From Arenicola marina (Eukaryota > Annelida > Polychaeta > Arenicolidae): a stretch of DNA of 64,000 nucleotides. The stretch lies in the NCBI GenBank assembly GCA_964019135.1, contig OZ025248.1:72174119-72238118 (forward strand), written 5' to 3'. The notes under the pieces are model-generated. The model did no database searches. It saw only the letters and a program-made list of their open reading frames with translations, and was not told the DNA's origin. Shown here one piece after another: positions 13,101 to 28,100 of the stretch. Both the position numbers and the translations under genes were made by a program. Numbering within the stretch: position 1 is the stretch's first letter; each line of letters begins with the position of its first letter.

Positions 13101-16100
13101 CCCGCCTGCCCCCCACCCCCGCCTGCCCCGCCACCTTCACATCTCCACCTCACATCTCCCTCTCCTCTCGGGCTGTGGGACCTGGATAGATATTCTTGGT
13201 GGGTGCCTAGCTGTTTTACCCGTGCTCCGTCCGTTTGCGTCCTCGGGCCCTGTCCCTGGGAGTATGCGACAGCCAAGCTGGGAGAGGAGGAGCGCCGAGG
13301 GCTGGGATGGGCCCACAGGATGGGTAGGCTCACTAGCGCCCTCGTCAGGCGAGCCGGCCGGCTGGATGGCTGGCTCCCTGCTCCCCCGGCTGGCTGGCTG
13401 ACGGCCTGACAGAGGTTATCGGACAGGGAACCAGTCAATCGATAGATAAGGCGGACCGGTGCAAGGCTGGGTCGCCGTGCCTCCGGAGCTGATGGTGTGA
13501 GCAGGGTAACTGTGACGGTGATGAACTATACGGGGGCAAGGGGTGGGGGGCAAGGGGTGGTGGGAGGGGTTGGGGGTGGCGCGGGTGATGGTGTTTCAGC
13601 GAGCAGTGATGGGTGGGGGGGGGGGGTCGTTGGGAGGGACGGTGATTTATGAGACGACTCTTGGGGGGATCCTTATTGTGCTGCTCAATATCACCCCCTG
13701 CCCCTCACCCCCCCCCACCCCACCCCCAAACCCGACCCGACCCGGCACCCACCCCCCAGCCTAACCCGCTCCGAGCACCCACCCCCCCTCCGCCTCCAAC
13801 CTCTCCATGTGACTGCACAGACGGGAATTATCATATGTTAGCCCAAAAGGCGGGACAGCCAATCGGGGGTCTTCGGGACCGTACGAAACTGTCCGGTAGT
13901 TGGCTGTGTAGGGTCTCCGTGTACTGCATTGTTCCCAGCGCCGGGGTGTGTGCTGCTTTCAGTATACCGCATTGTTCCCAGCGCCGGGGTGTGTGCTGCT
14001 TTCAGTATACCGCATTGTTCCCAGCGCCGGGGTGTGTGCTGCTTTCAGTATACTGCATTGTTCCCAGCGCCGGGGTGTGTGCTGCTTTCAGTATACCGCA
14101 TTGTTCCCAGCGCCGGGGTGTGTGCTGCTTTCAGTATACTGCATTGTTCCCAGCGCCGGGGTGTGTGCTGCTTTCAGTATACCGCATTGTTCCCAGCGCC
14201 GGGGTGTGTGCTGCTTTCAGTATACTGCATTGTTCCCAGCGCCGGGGTGTGTGCTGCTTTCAGTATACTGCATTGTTCCCAGCGCCGGGGTGTGTGCTGC
14301 TTTCAGTATACTGCATTGTTCCCAGCGCCGGGGTGTGTGCTGCTTTCAGTATACTGCATTGTTCCCAGCGCCGGGGTGTGTGCTGCTTTCAGTATACCGC
14401 ATTGTTCCCAGCGCCGGGGTGTGTGCTGCTTTCAGTATACTGCATTGTTCCCAGCGCCGGGGTGTGTGCTGCTTTCAGTATACTGCATTGTTCCCAGCGC
14501 CGGGGTGTGTGCTGCTTTCAGTATACTGCATTGTTCCCAGCGCCGGGGTGTGTGCTGCTTTCAGTGTGCTGCTTTCAGTATACTGCATTGTTCCCAGCGC
14601 CGGGGTGTGTGCTGCTTTCAGTATACTGCATTGTTCCCAGCGCCGGGGTGTGTGCTGCTTTCAGTATACTGCATTGTTCCCAGCGCCGGGGTGTGTGCTG
14701 CTTTCAGTATACCGCATTGTTCCCAGCGCCGGGGTGTGTGCTGCTTTCAGTATACTGCATTGTTCCCAGCGCCGGGGTGTGTGCTGCTTTCAGTATACTG
14801 CATTGTTCCCAGCGCCGGGGTGTGTGCTGCTTTCAGTATACTGCATTGTTCCCAGCGCCGGGGTGTGTGCTGCTTTCAGTATACCGCATTGTTCCCAGCG
14901 CCGGGGTGTGTGCTGCTTTCAGTATACCGCATTGTTCCCAGCGCCGGGGTGTGTGCTGCTTTCAGTATACTGCATTGTTCCCAGCGCCGGGGTGTACAGC
15001 CACAGAACACATGTGCCGGTTGTCTCAGGCTGACCCTCCTATAGACGCCATGCTCAAAATACGCGTTTACCGTATTGCACAACAAAACCGGTTCATCTTG
15101 TCACGAATCAATGAAAAAATTGCCCCTGTTTATCTTTTACTTTTGTTGGTAGGTCTGTGATAAAATGGCTCATATTATTAATATTTGTAGCGAATAAATT
15201 GTATCGTTAATGTAGTGCAAATGGATCGAACATTTGCAAAATAAAATAAGACCTAAGAGACTTTAAACGAAAGAAACAAGGAGACATGTTAACTCCCAGC
15301 ATATGTGTAAGCTCAACTTGAATTTAAATTGGACTCGTAATGATAATAATAGCGCGAGTTTTGCATGGCGTTAGGCATTTTATTGACCGTTCATCAATCT
15401 GTAGCATCCTTTCATTTTCATTATCCGCGGCCGTCTACAGCGAGATGTCAGGCCAATCATTGTCTGACACCCTGATAACTCGCGCTATTGTTATATTAAT
15501 ATTTTATCTCATATTTTTCTATTTTCTTCATTCGTTGACTACAATCTTGTTGTTGAAATGCACATTTATATATATTTGATTGAATTATTGCATCCCTTTT
15601 CCGTGGTTTGTTCCAGTCGTTGACGTCCATCAGCTGGCACCACGAGGGGAAGCAGTTCGTCTGTAGTCATGGCGACGGCAGTCTCAGCTTCTGGAATACG
15701 AAAACTCCGCTTAAACCTCAAAACGTGCTCATGCCACACTGTAAGTACTATTGCCCCGCCCCGCCCCGCCCCGCCCCGCCCCGCCCTGCCCCGCGAGGAG
15801 TAGGTCATGGCCTGTCACCAGGTGGCGCAGTGAGGAGAGGTCACGAGGATTAGGTCATGGCCGGTCACCAGGTGGCGCTGTGAGGAGAGGTCACGAGGTG
15901 TAGAACATGGCCGGTCACCAGGTGGCGCTGCGAGGAGAGGTCACGAGGATTAGGTCATGGCCGGTCACCAGGTGGCGCTGTGAGGAGGGGTTACGAGGAT
16001 TAGGTCATGGCCGGTCACCAGGTGGCGCTGTGAGGCGAGGTCACGAGGTGTAGGCCATGGCCGGTAACCAGGTGGCGCTGCGAGGAGCGGTCATGAGAAG

Positions 16101-19100
16101 TAAGTCATGGCCGGTCACCAGGTGGCGCTGCGAGGAGAGGTCATGAGGAGTAAGTCATGGCCGGTCACCAGGTGGCGCTGCGAGGCCATGCCAGCCGGCT
16201 TTACGCTATCCTTTGCATTCCGCTCTGTGTGGTGAAAACTCGCGTGATCTAGAGAGCGGATTAGTGCGTCTCAGACTGTGGGTGAGTCTCTGCGATACGG
16301 GATATTGAAGGGCGGGGGTGGAGGGTTGGGGGGGTGGGGGGGTGGGTGGATGGTGGTAAGGGGGGATGTAAAGAGAAGTCGGGAGTGGCTGGCTTGGACG
16401 GTGGGTGAGGTTAGGGACGGCCCAGGCCAGGAGACCAGGTCGCTTTACCCACTCAGTCCTCCTTTAATGTCACCGTCAATGGATGGCCTGAAATATCCCT
16501 TCCCCCGAACCAACCCGCTATAAGACCCTCCCCCCGCCCACCCCGCTCACCTCTCAACCTGGGTCGAGCCATGGGGCTTTAAGGGGAGTGGCGGGATTTT
16601 CAGGACGAATTAGTAAAGTCTGAGGGGGGGAAATTTCCTTTGGGTTTGCAAGCAAAGGCAGCGCAAACGAGAAAATCTGGGGGCTTAATTAATGGCGAAA
16701 AAACACTTGGCATTTATTATAATATATGGAGGGGATTTACATCCCGGCGACTGGTCTGGTGCATCGGAGTTAACCATATGAACAAGATCAATGGGTGTGC
16801 TTGCTTCTTGGAAGAGCTTTTGTCTAAAACCGGTGCCTGGAGATATTCGGAGCCTCGTGCCTTGTGTGACGTCATTGCTGTTTACCGGTGAGGGCGACGC
16901 CGGCGGTGATCACCATTGGCTACAGAATGACGCGCGGGAATGAGCTGAACGCCCAGTGAACCGATACAGTAGAACATGCTTGCCTCTACCAAGGTGAACC
17001 GACACAGTAGAACATGCTTGCCTCTACCAAGGGGAACCGACACAGTAGAACATGCTTGCCTCTACCAAGGGGAACCGATACAGTAGAACATGCTTGCCTC
17101 TACCAAGGGGAACCGACACAGTAGAACATGCTTGCCTCTACCAAGGTGAACCGATACAGTAGAACATGCTTGCCTCTACCAAGGTGAACCGACACAGTAG
17201 AACATGCTTGCCTCTACCAAGGGGAACCGACACAGTAGAACATGCTTGCTTCTACCAAGGGGAACCGATACAGTAGAACATGCTTGCCTCTACCAAGGGT
17301 AACCGACACAGTAGAACATGCTTGCCTCTACCAAGGGGAACCGACACAGTAGAACATGCTTGCCTCTACCAAGGGGAACCGACACAGTAGAACATGCTTG
17401 CCTCTACCAAGGGGAACCGACACAGTAGAACATGCTTGCCTCTACCAAGGGGAACCGACACAGTAGAACATGCTTGCCTCTACCAAGGGGAACCGACACA
17501 GTAGAACATGCTTGCCTCTACCAAGGGGAACCGACACAGTAGAACATGCTTGCCTCTACCAAGGGGAACCGACACAGTAGAACATGCTTGCCTCTACCAA
17601 GGGGAACCGACACAGTAGAACATGCTTGCCTCTACCAAGGGGAACCGACACAGTAGAACATGCTTGCCTCTACCAAGGGGAACCGATGTCACATCCCTGC
17701 TGCATGCCTCTACTAACGTTTCGTGAACAGATACACCTCTACTAACGTGAACAGATACAGTAGAACACCCTAAGCCCGTACCTCTACTGATGTGAACAGA
17801 TACAGTTGGACACCCTAGGCCCATACCTCTACAAACGTTAACAGATACAGTGGAGCATCCTAGGCCCGCACCTCTACAGATGTAGATGTAAACACAGTGA
17901 AACACCCTAGGCCCGTACCTCTACTAACGTGAACAGATACAGTGGGATTCCCTAGGCCCGTCCCTCTTCTAACGTGAACAGATACTGTGGGACACCGTAG
18001 GCCCATACCTCTACTAACGTGGACAGATACGGTGGAACATCCTAGACCCATACCTCTACTAACGTGAACAGATACGAGCGTGAGCAGATACAGTGAAACA
18101 CCCTAGGCACGCACCTCTACTAATATGAACAGATACAGTGGAACACAATAGGCCCGTCCCTCTACTAACGTGAACAGGTACAGGGGAACACCCTAGACCC
18201 ATACCTCTACTAACGTTATCAGATACAGTGAAACATCCTAGGCCCATACCTCTACTAACGTGAACAGATACGAGCGTGAGCAGATACAGTGAAACACCCT
18301 AGACCCATACCTCTACTAACGTTAACAGATAAAGTGGAACACCCTAAGCCCTTACCTCTACTAACGTTAACAGATACAGTGGAACACCCTAGGCCCGTCC
18401 TTCTACTAACGTAAACAGATACAGTGGGACACCCTAGGCCCGTCCTTCTACTAACGTAAACAGATACAATGGGACACCCTAGGCCCGCACCTCTACTAAC
18501 GTGAACAGATACAGTGGGACACCCTAGGCCCGTACCTCTACTAACGTGAACAGATACAGTGGGACACCTTAGGCCCGCACCTCTACTAACGTGAACAGAT
18601 ACAGTGGGACACCCTAGGCCCGCACCTCTACTAACGTGAACAGATACAGTGGGACACCCTAGGCCCGTACCTCTACTAACGTGAACAGATACAGTGGGAC
18701 ACCTTAGGCCCGCACCTCTACTAACGTGAACAGATACAGTGGAACACCCTAGGCTCGCACCTCAACTAACGTGAACAGATACAGTGGGACACCCTAGGCC
18801 CGTACCTCTACTAACGTGAACAGATACAGTGGGACACCTTAGGCCCGTACCTCTACTAACGTGAACAGATACAGTGGGACACCCTAGGCCCGCACCTCTA
18901 CTAACGTGAACAGATACAGTGGGACACCCTAGGCCTGTCCTTCTACTAACGTGAACAGATACAGTGGGACACCCTAGGCCCGTCCTTCTACTAACGTGAA
19001 CAGATACAATGGGACACCCTAGGCCCGCACCTCTACTAACGTGAACAGATACAGTGGGACACCCTAGGCCCGTACCTCTACTAACGTGAACAGATACAGT

Positions 19101-22100
19101 GGGACACCCTAGGCCCGTCCTTCTACTAACGTAAACAGATACAGTGGGACACCCTGGGCCCGCACCTCTACTAACGTGAACAGATACAATGGAACATCTT
19201 TGGTCCGCACCTCTACTAACGTGAACAGATACAGTGGGACACCCTGGGCCCGCACCTCTACTAACGTAAACAGATACAGTGGGACACCTTAGGCCCGTAC
19301 CTCTACTAACGTGAACAGATACAGTGGGACACCCTAGGCCCGTCCTTCTACTAACGTAAACAGATACAGTGGGACACCCTGGGCCCGCACCGCTACTAAC
19401 GTGAACAGATACAGTGGGACACCTTAGGCCCGTACCTCTACTAACGTTAACAGGTACAGTGGAACACCCTAGGCCCGTCCTTCTACTAACGTGAACAGAT
19501 ACAATGGGACACCCTAGGCCCGTCCTTCTACTAACGTGAACAGATACAGTGGGACACCCTAGGCCCGTCCTTCTACTAACGTGAACAGATACAGTGGGAC
19601 ACCCTAGGCCCGTCCTTCTACTAACGTAAACAGATACAATGGGACACCCTAGGCCCGCACCTCTACTAACGTGAACAGATACAGTGGGACATCCTAGGCC
19701 CGTACCTCTACTAACGTGAACAGATACAGTGGGACACCCTAGGCCCGTCCTTCTACTAACGTAAACAGATACAGTGGGACACCCTAGGCCCGCACCTCTA
19801 CTAACGTGAACAGATACAATGGAACATCTTTGGTCCGCACCTCTACTAACGTGAACAGATACAGTGGGACACCCTAGGCCCGTCCTTCTACTAACGTAAA
19901 CAGATACAGTGGGACACCCTGGGCCCGCACCTCTACTAACGTGAACAGATACAGTGGGACACCCTAGGCCCGTCCTTCTACTAACGTAAACAGATACAGT
20001 GGGACACCCTGGGCCCGCACCTCTACTAACGTGAACAGATACAATGGAACATCTTTGGTCCGCATCTCTACTAACGTAAACAGATACAGTGGGACACCCT
20101 GGGCCGGCACCTCTACTAACGTGAACAGATACAATGGAACATCTTTGGTCCGCACCTCTACTAACGTGAACAGATACAGTGGGACACCCTAGGCCCGTAC
20201 CTCTACTAACGTGAACAGATACAGTGGGACACCCTAGGCCCGTACCTCTACTAACGTGAACAGATACAGTGGGACACCCTAGGCCCGTACCTCTACTAAC
20301 GTGAACAGATACAGTGGGACACCCTAGGCCCGTACCTCTACTAACGTGAACAGATACAGTGGGACACCCTAGGCCCGTCCTTCTACTAACGTAAACAGAT
20401 ACAGTGGGACACCTTAGGCCCGTACCTCTACTAACGTGAACAGATACAGTGGGACACCCTAGGCCCGTCCTTCTACTAACGTAAACAGATACAGTGGGAC
20501 ACCCTAGGCCCGTCCTTCTACTAACGTGAACAGATACAATGGGACACCCTAGGCCCGCACCTCTACTAACGTGAACAGATACAGTGGGACACCCTAGGCC
20601 CGTACCTCTACTAACGTGAACAGATACAGTGGGACACCCTAGGCCCGTCCTTCTACTAACGTAAACAGATACAGTGGGACACCCTAGGCCCGTACCTCTA
20701 CTAACGTGAACAGATACAGTGGGACACCCTAGGCCCGTCCTTCTACTAACGTAAACAGATACAGTGGGACACCCTAGGCCCGTCCTTCTACTAACGTGAA
20801 CAGATACAATGGGACACCCTAGGCCCGCACCTCTACTAACGTGAACAGATACAGTGGGACTCCCTAAGCCCTTACCTCTACTAACGTTAACAGGTACAGT
20901 GGAACACCCTAGGCCCGTCCTTCTACTAACGTGAACAGATACAATGGGACACCCTAGGCCCGCACCTCTACTAACGTGAACAGATACAGTGGGACTCCCT
21001 AAGCCCTTACCTCTACTAACGTGAACAGATACAGTGGGACACCCTAGGCCCGTACCTCTACTAACGTGAACAGATACAGTGGGACACCCTAGGCCCGTCC
21101 TTCTACTAACGTAAACAGATACAGTGGGACACCCTAGGCCCGTACCTCTACTAACGTGAACAGATACAGTGGGACACCCTAGGCCCGTCCTTCTACTAAC
21201 GTAAACAGATACAGTGGGACACCCTAGGCCCGTCCTTCTACTAACGTGAACAGATACAATGGGACACCCTAGGCCCGCACCTCTACTAACGTGAACAGAT
21301 ACAGTGGGACATCCTAGGCCCGTACCTCTACTAACGTAAACAGATACAGTGGGACACCCTAGGCCCGTCCTTCTACTAACGTAAACAGATACAGTGGGAC
21401 ACCCTGGGCCCGTACCTCTACTAACGTGAACAGATACAATGGAACATCCTTGGTCCGCACCTCTACTAGTGTGAACAGATACTGATTTACAGAGGGTTTT
21501 TGAGTGACCAAAACCAAAAAAATGGCAAAACGCTAGCGGTACTGGACGAGACACGGTCCATCAGCTCGGCATCTCAAAGGGCACGCCGGGTCGGGATGTC
21601 GCTTGTCCCTCGGGGATATGACTTCCACACGAGAGACAAGTCAGTGGTGGCGGCCGCTGGCAGGGGGTAGGGGTGGGCAAGCTGGGCAGGGTGCATAGAC
21701 AGGTGGCAGTCGCGACGCGTCAGCGCTTAACATTCGAAATCCGATTGGTCTGTCGGTAACCTCCAGTATATAGGGTCGGCTACGGCGACCTCCGGTATAT
21801 AGGGTCGGCTACAACGACCTCCAGTATATAGGATCGGCTATTACGACCTCCAGTATATAGGGTCGGCTAGCACGACCTCCAGTATATAGGGTCGGCTACT
21901 ACGACATCCAGTATATAGGGTCGGCTACTACGACCTCCAGTATATAGGGTCGGCTACAACGACCTCCAGTATGTAGGGTCGGCTACCACGACCTCCAGTA
22001 TATAGGGTCGGCTACAACGACCTCCTGTATATAGGGTCGGCTACAACGACCACCAGTATATAGGGTCGGCTACCACGACCTCCAGTATATGGGGTCGGCT

Positions 22101-25100
22101 ACAACGACCTCCAGTATATAGGGTCGGCTACTACGACCTCCAGTATATAGGGTCGGCTACTACGACCTTCAGTATATAGGGTCGGCTACTACGACCTCCA
22201 GTATATAGGGTCGGCTACAACGACCTCCAGTATATAGGGTCGGCTACTACGACGACCTCCAGTATATATGGTCGGCTACTACGACCTCCAGTATATAGGG
22301 TCGGCTACCACGACCTCCAGTATATAGGGTCGGCTACAACGACCTCCAGTATATAGGGTCGGCTACAACGACCTCCAGTATATAGGGTCGGCTACAACGA
22401 CCTCCAGTATACAGGGTCGGCTACTACGACCTCCAGTATATAGGGTCGGCTACGGCGACCTCCACTATATATAGGGTCGGTTACTACGACCTCCAGTATA
22501 TAGGGTCGGCTACAACGACCTCCAGTATATAGGGTCGGCTACTACGACCTCCAGTAAATAGGGTCGGCTACAACGACCTCCAGTATATAGGGTCGGCTAC
22601 AACGACCTCCAGTATATAGGGTCGGCTACTACGACGACCTCCAGTATATAGGGTCGGCTACTACCACCTCCAGTATATAGGGTCGGCTACGACGACCTCC
22701 AGTATATAGGGTCGGCTACGACGACCTCCAGTATATAGGGTCGGCTACTACGACCTCCAGTATATAGGGTCGGCTACGACGACCTGCAGTATATAGGGTC
22801 GGCCACGGCGACCTCCAGTATATAGGGTCGGCTACAACGACCTCCAGTATATAGGGTCGGCTACTGCGAAGACATTGCAGTCTTTATGGGTATCTGTAGT
22901 GATGGGTTTGTAGTTTGTAGCTGTTTCGATTGTATTTTGGGGGTCGGGTAAGGAGTGAGGCGCGGGGGGGGGGGATTTCGTGTTCACTTTTTTGGGTATA
23001 GGCCATTGAGGGGAGGGGAGACTGGGGTCAAGGCCATTGAGGGGAGGGGAGACTGGGGTCAAGTTGGTGTTCACCAACCTTTAAATTGACCCATGATCTA
23101 GGTCAGACGACTAAGTGTGTGGACGTTACACGGACTGTCAGTAGACATCTGTTGAATAGCGAGGCTGCATCCTGTAGCCTCTTCACGTAGCCATGTTGGC
23201 GGCTGTGGGTTCTCATCATCTCAACAACCTATCTCTCTATCCGGGACCGTTTCATGACGTCATCACGTTGTCCCAGGAGTTTCTTGGTCCGGTTAATTTA
23301 GTCCATGGGTACGCAAAGGGGTGTACCAAACATCGGTGCTAGCAACCGTCATGCTTAGGCCAGGCCGTCTAGGCTGTTTGCACCATTTGAGTTGACAGAT
23401 ATATTATTGGTTCAAAGTCTAGGGGGGGCTGCAGAGTCAGGGCTTGACTAATAACAATGAGATTGGATACTTAAGTCCTACACTATAAGCTCTGGACCAA
23501 CACGAACCAGGTTATATGTAATGTGCTCTCGGGGTGGAGAGACAGAGGGAGAGAGAGCGGATGAGAGTGGGTGGTGGGTAGGGGTGAGGAGGAAGACGGT
23601 GGGGGGGGGGGGGGTGTTGTAAATGCTGTTTGTGGCTGTCGATATATTGAGTGTTCATCTGTCCATCACCCTGTCTATTTCCCTCCCTCTACCGTGTGGT
23701 ATTGTCTCTGCCCCGACCAGTAAGCAGTCGGGTTTGCGGTGCCGCGATGTGACTATTTGTCAGTGGAGTCTAGTTTTGAGATTGCATCGCCCCGTGCAAA
23801 CAATACTTGCCCGCTCCCCCATCCCCTACACCGCCATTAAGTCGCCGCCTTGGACGTGCCCCGGACAGTTGCTAGGAGGGACTGACTTCCCTCTCCCCGA
23901 TTTTGTCATCGGTGCGATTTTTATCCACGTGGTGTTCCGCCTATTGCCTCATTACCCCCACCCCCGCCGCCTACCCCCGCCCCTCTCTCTCCTACCCGCC
24001 CCACCCCACCACTCTCTTTAATCTCCCCCTGCTCATGACCGCCACGTCTCCCTTCCCCACCNNNNNNNNNNNNNNNNNNNNNNNNNNNNNNNNNNNNNNN
24101 NNNNNNNNNNNNNNNNNNNNNNNNNNNNNNNNNNNNNNNNNNNNNNNNNNNNNNNNNNNNNNNNNNNNNNNNNNNNNNNNNNNNNNNNNNNNNNNNNNNN
24201 NNNNNNNNNNNNNNNNNNNNNNNNNNNNNNNNNNNNNNNNNNNNNNNNNNNNNNNNNNNNNACTCCTTCGCGCACGCCCGATTAACCAAATTTAGGAAAT
24301 GGGCGAAAGAAAAGTGATTCTATTTGCCGAAAACGCCATTTGTACCCGAAAAGTACTTCTTTACGAAACTAAAAAAGCCTACTTCTCCTCCAAATCGACC
24401 AATTTTGCATAAATAACATCGTGGACTCTTTCGCGCATGCCCGATTAACCAAATTTAGGAAATGGGCGAAAGAAAAGTGATTCTATTTGCCGAAAACGCC
24501 ATTTGTACCCGAAAAGTACTTCTTTACGAAACTAAAAAAGCCTACTTCTCCTCCAAATCGACAAACTTTGCATAAATAACATCATGGACCACTTCGCGCA
24601 TGCCCGATTAACCAAATTTTCGAAATGGGCGAAACAAAAGTGATTCTATTTGCCGAAAACGCCATTTTTACCCGAAAAGTACTTCTTTACGAAACTAAAG
24701 AAGCCTACTTCTCCTCCAAATCGACAAATTTTGCATAAATAACATCATGGACTCCTTCGCGCATGCCCGATTAACCAAATTTAGGAAATGGGCGAAACAA
24801 AAGTCATTCTATTTGCCGAAAACGCCATTTGTACCCGAAAAGTACTTTTTTACGAAACTAAAATAGCCTACTTCTCCTCTAAATCGACCAATTTTGCATA
24901 AATAACATCGTGGACTCCTTTGCGCATGCCCGATTAACCAAATTTAGGAAATGGGCGAAAGAAAAGTGATTCTATTTGCCGAAAACGCCATTTGTACCCG
25001 AAAAGTACTTTTTTACGAAACTGAAAAAGCCTACTTCTCCTCCAAATCGACAAACTTTGCATAAATAACATCGTGGACTCTTTCGCGCATGCCCGATTAA

Positions 25101-28100
25101 CCAAATTTAGGAAATGGGCGAAACAAAAGTGATTCTATTTGCCGAAAACGCCATTTGTACCCGAAAAGTACTTCTTTACGAAACTAAAAAAGCCTACTTC
25201 TCCTCCAAATCGACAAACTTTGCATAAATAACATCATGGACTCCTTCGCGTACCCCCGATTAACCAAATTTAGGAAATGGGCGAAAGAAAAGTGATTCTA
25301 TTTGCCGAAAACGCCATTTGTACCCGAAAAGTACTTCTTTACGAAACTAAAAAAGCCTACTTCTCCTCCAAATCGACAAACTTTGCATAAATAACACCAT
25401 GGACCACTTCGCGCATGCCCGATTAACCAAATTTTGGAAATAGCGCCGGGGTGTGTGCTGCTTTCAGTATACCGCATTGTTCCCAGCGCCGGGGTGTGTG
25501 CTGCTTTCAGTATACTGCATTGTTCCCAGCGCCGGGGTGTGTGCTGCTTTCAGTATACTGCATTGTTCCCAGCGCCGGGGTGTGTGCTGCTTTCAGTATA
25601 CCGCATTGTTCCCAGCGCCGGGGTGTGTGCTGCTTTCAGTATACTGCATTGTTCCCAGCGCCGGGGTGTGTGCTGCTTTCAGTATACTGCATTGTTCCCA
25701 GCGCCGGGGTGTGTGCTGCTTTCAGTATACTGCATTGTTCCCAGCGCCGGGGTGTGTGCTGCTTTCAGTATACTGCATTGTTCTCAGCGCCGGGGTGTGT
25801 GCTGCTTTCAGTATACTGCATTGTTCCCAGCGCCGGGGTGTGTGCTGCTTTCAGTATACTGCATTGTTCCCAGCGCCGGGGTGTGTGCTGCTTTCAGTAT
25901 ACTGCATTGTTCCCAGCGCCGGGTGTGTGCTGCTTTCAGTATACTGCACTGCATTGTTCCCAGCGCCGGGGTGTGTGCTGCTTTCAGTATACCGTATTGT
26001 TCCCAGCGCCGGGGTGTGTGCTGCTTTCAGTATACCGCATTGTTCCCAGCGCCGGGGTGTGTGCTGCTTTGAGTATACTGCATTGTTCCCAGCGCCGGGG
26101 TGTGTGCTGCTTTCAGTATACTGCATTGTTCCCAGCGCCGGGGTGTGTGCTGCTTTCAGTATACTGCATTGTTCCCAGCGCCGGGGTGTGTGCTGCTTTC
26201 AGTATACCGCATTGTTCCCAGCGCCGGGGTGTGTGCTGCTTTCAGTATACTGCATTGTTCCCAGCGCCGGGGTGTGTGCTGCTTTCAGTATACCGTATTG
26301 TTCCCAGCGCCGGGGTGTGTGCTGCTTTCAGTATACCGCATTGTTCCCAGCGCCGGGGTGTGTGCTGCTTTCAGTATACCGCATTGTTCCCAGCGCCGGG
26401 GTGTGTGCTGCTTTCAGTATACCGCATTGTTCCCAGCGCCGGGGTGTGTGCTGCTTTCAGTATACCGCATTGTTCCCAGCGCCGGGGTGTGTGCTGCTTT
26501 CAGTATACTGCATTGTTCCCAGCGCCGGGGTGTGTGCTGCTTTCAGTATACCGCATTGTTCCCAGCGCCGGGGTGTGTGCTGCTTTCAGTATACCGTATT
26601 GTTCCCAGCGCCGGGGTGTGTGCTGCTTTCAGTATTCCGCATTGTTCCCAGCGCCGGGGTGTGTGCTGCTTTCAGTATACTGCATTGTTCCCAGCGCCGG
26701 GGTGTGTGCTGCTTTCAGTATACTGCATTGTTCCCAGCGCCGGGGTGTGTGCTGCTTTCAGTATACTGCATTGTTCCCAGCGCCGGGGTGTGTGCTGCTT
26801 TCAGTATACTGCATTGTTCCCAGCGCCGGGGTGTGTGCTGCTTTCAGTATACCGCATTGTTCCTAGCGCCGGGGTGTGTGCTGCTTTCAGTATACCGCAT
26901 TGTTCCCAGCGCCGGGGTTTGTGCTGCTTTCAGTATACCGCATTGTTCCCAGCGCCGGGGTGTGTGCTGCTTTCAGTATACTGCATTGTTCCCAGCGCCG
27001 GGGTGTGTGCTGCTTTCAGTATACTGCATTGTTCCCAGCGCCGGGGTGTGTGCTGCTTTCAGTATACCGCATTGTTCCCAGCGCCGGGGTGTGTGCTGCT
27101 TTCAGTATACTGCATTGTTCCCAGCGCCGGGGTGTGTGCTGCTTTCAGTATACTGCATTGTTCCCAGCGCCGGGGTGTGTGCTGCTTTCAGTATACCGCA
27201 TTGTTCCCAGCGCCGGGGTGTGTGCTGCTTTCAGTATACTGCATTGTTCCCAGCGCCGGGGTGTGTGCTGCTTTCAGTATACCGCATTGTTCCCAGCGCC
27301 GGGGTGTGTGCTGCTTTCTGTATACTGCATTGTTCCCAGCGCCGGGGTGTGTGCTGCTTTCAGTATACCGCATTGTTCCTAGCGCCGGGGTGTGTGCTGC
27401 TTTCAGTATACCGCATTGTTCCCAGCGCCGGGGTGTGTGCTGCTTTCAGTATACCGTATTGTTCCCAGCGCCGGGGTGTGTGCTGCTTTCAGTATACCGC
27501 ATTGTTCCCAGCGCCGGGGTGTGTGCTGCTTTCAGTATACTGCATTGTTCCCAGCGCCGGGGTGTGTGCTGCTTTCAGTATACTGCATTGTTCCCAGCGC
27601 CGGGGTGTGTGCTGCTTTCAGTATACTGCATTGTTCCCAGCGCCGGGGTGTGTGCTGCTTTCAGTATACCGCATTGTTCCCAGCGCCGGGGTGTGTGCTG
27701 CTTTCAGTATACTGCATTGTTCCCAGCGCCGGGGTGTGTGCTGCTTTCAGTATACTGCATTGTTCCCAGCGCCGGGGTGTGTGCTGCTTTCAGTATACTG
27801 CATTGTTCCCAGCGCCGGGGTGTGTGCTGCTTTCAGTATACTGCATTGTTCCCAGCCCCGGGGTGTGTGCTGCTTTCAGTATACTGCATTGTTGCCAGCG
27901 CCGGGGTGTGTGCTGCTTTCAGTATACCGTATTGTTCCCAGCGCCGGGGTGTGTGCTGCTTTCAGTATACCGCATTGTTCCCAGCGCCGGGGTGTGTGCT
28001 GCTTTCAGTATACTGCATTGTTCCCAGCGCCGGGGTGTGTGCTGCTTTCAGTATACTGCATTGTTCACAGCGCCGGGGTGTGTGCTGCTTTCAGTATACT

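Larger units (their letters stand above)
13922..24061. repeat. Copy A of a large duplicated segment (minisatellites + exon 3 + intron)
   Basis: The order 43-bp array, exon 3, CCCCG run, 50-bp array, 38-bp array, 45-bp array, 29-bp array and unique tail is repeated at 25441-35874 in the same orientation. Unique parts are almost identical; I noted single-base differences, for example GCCATGCTC against GCCACGCTC. The copy stops exactly at the N gap. Probably an unresolved second haplotype. Confidence 0.9.

Noticed and set aside
18762-21554. 930-codon minus-strand open frame
   Set aside because: Translation of the 45-bp minisatellite (multiple of 3, no antisense stop). It shrinks to about 225 codons in copy B along with the array.
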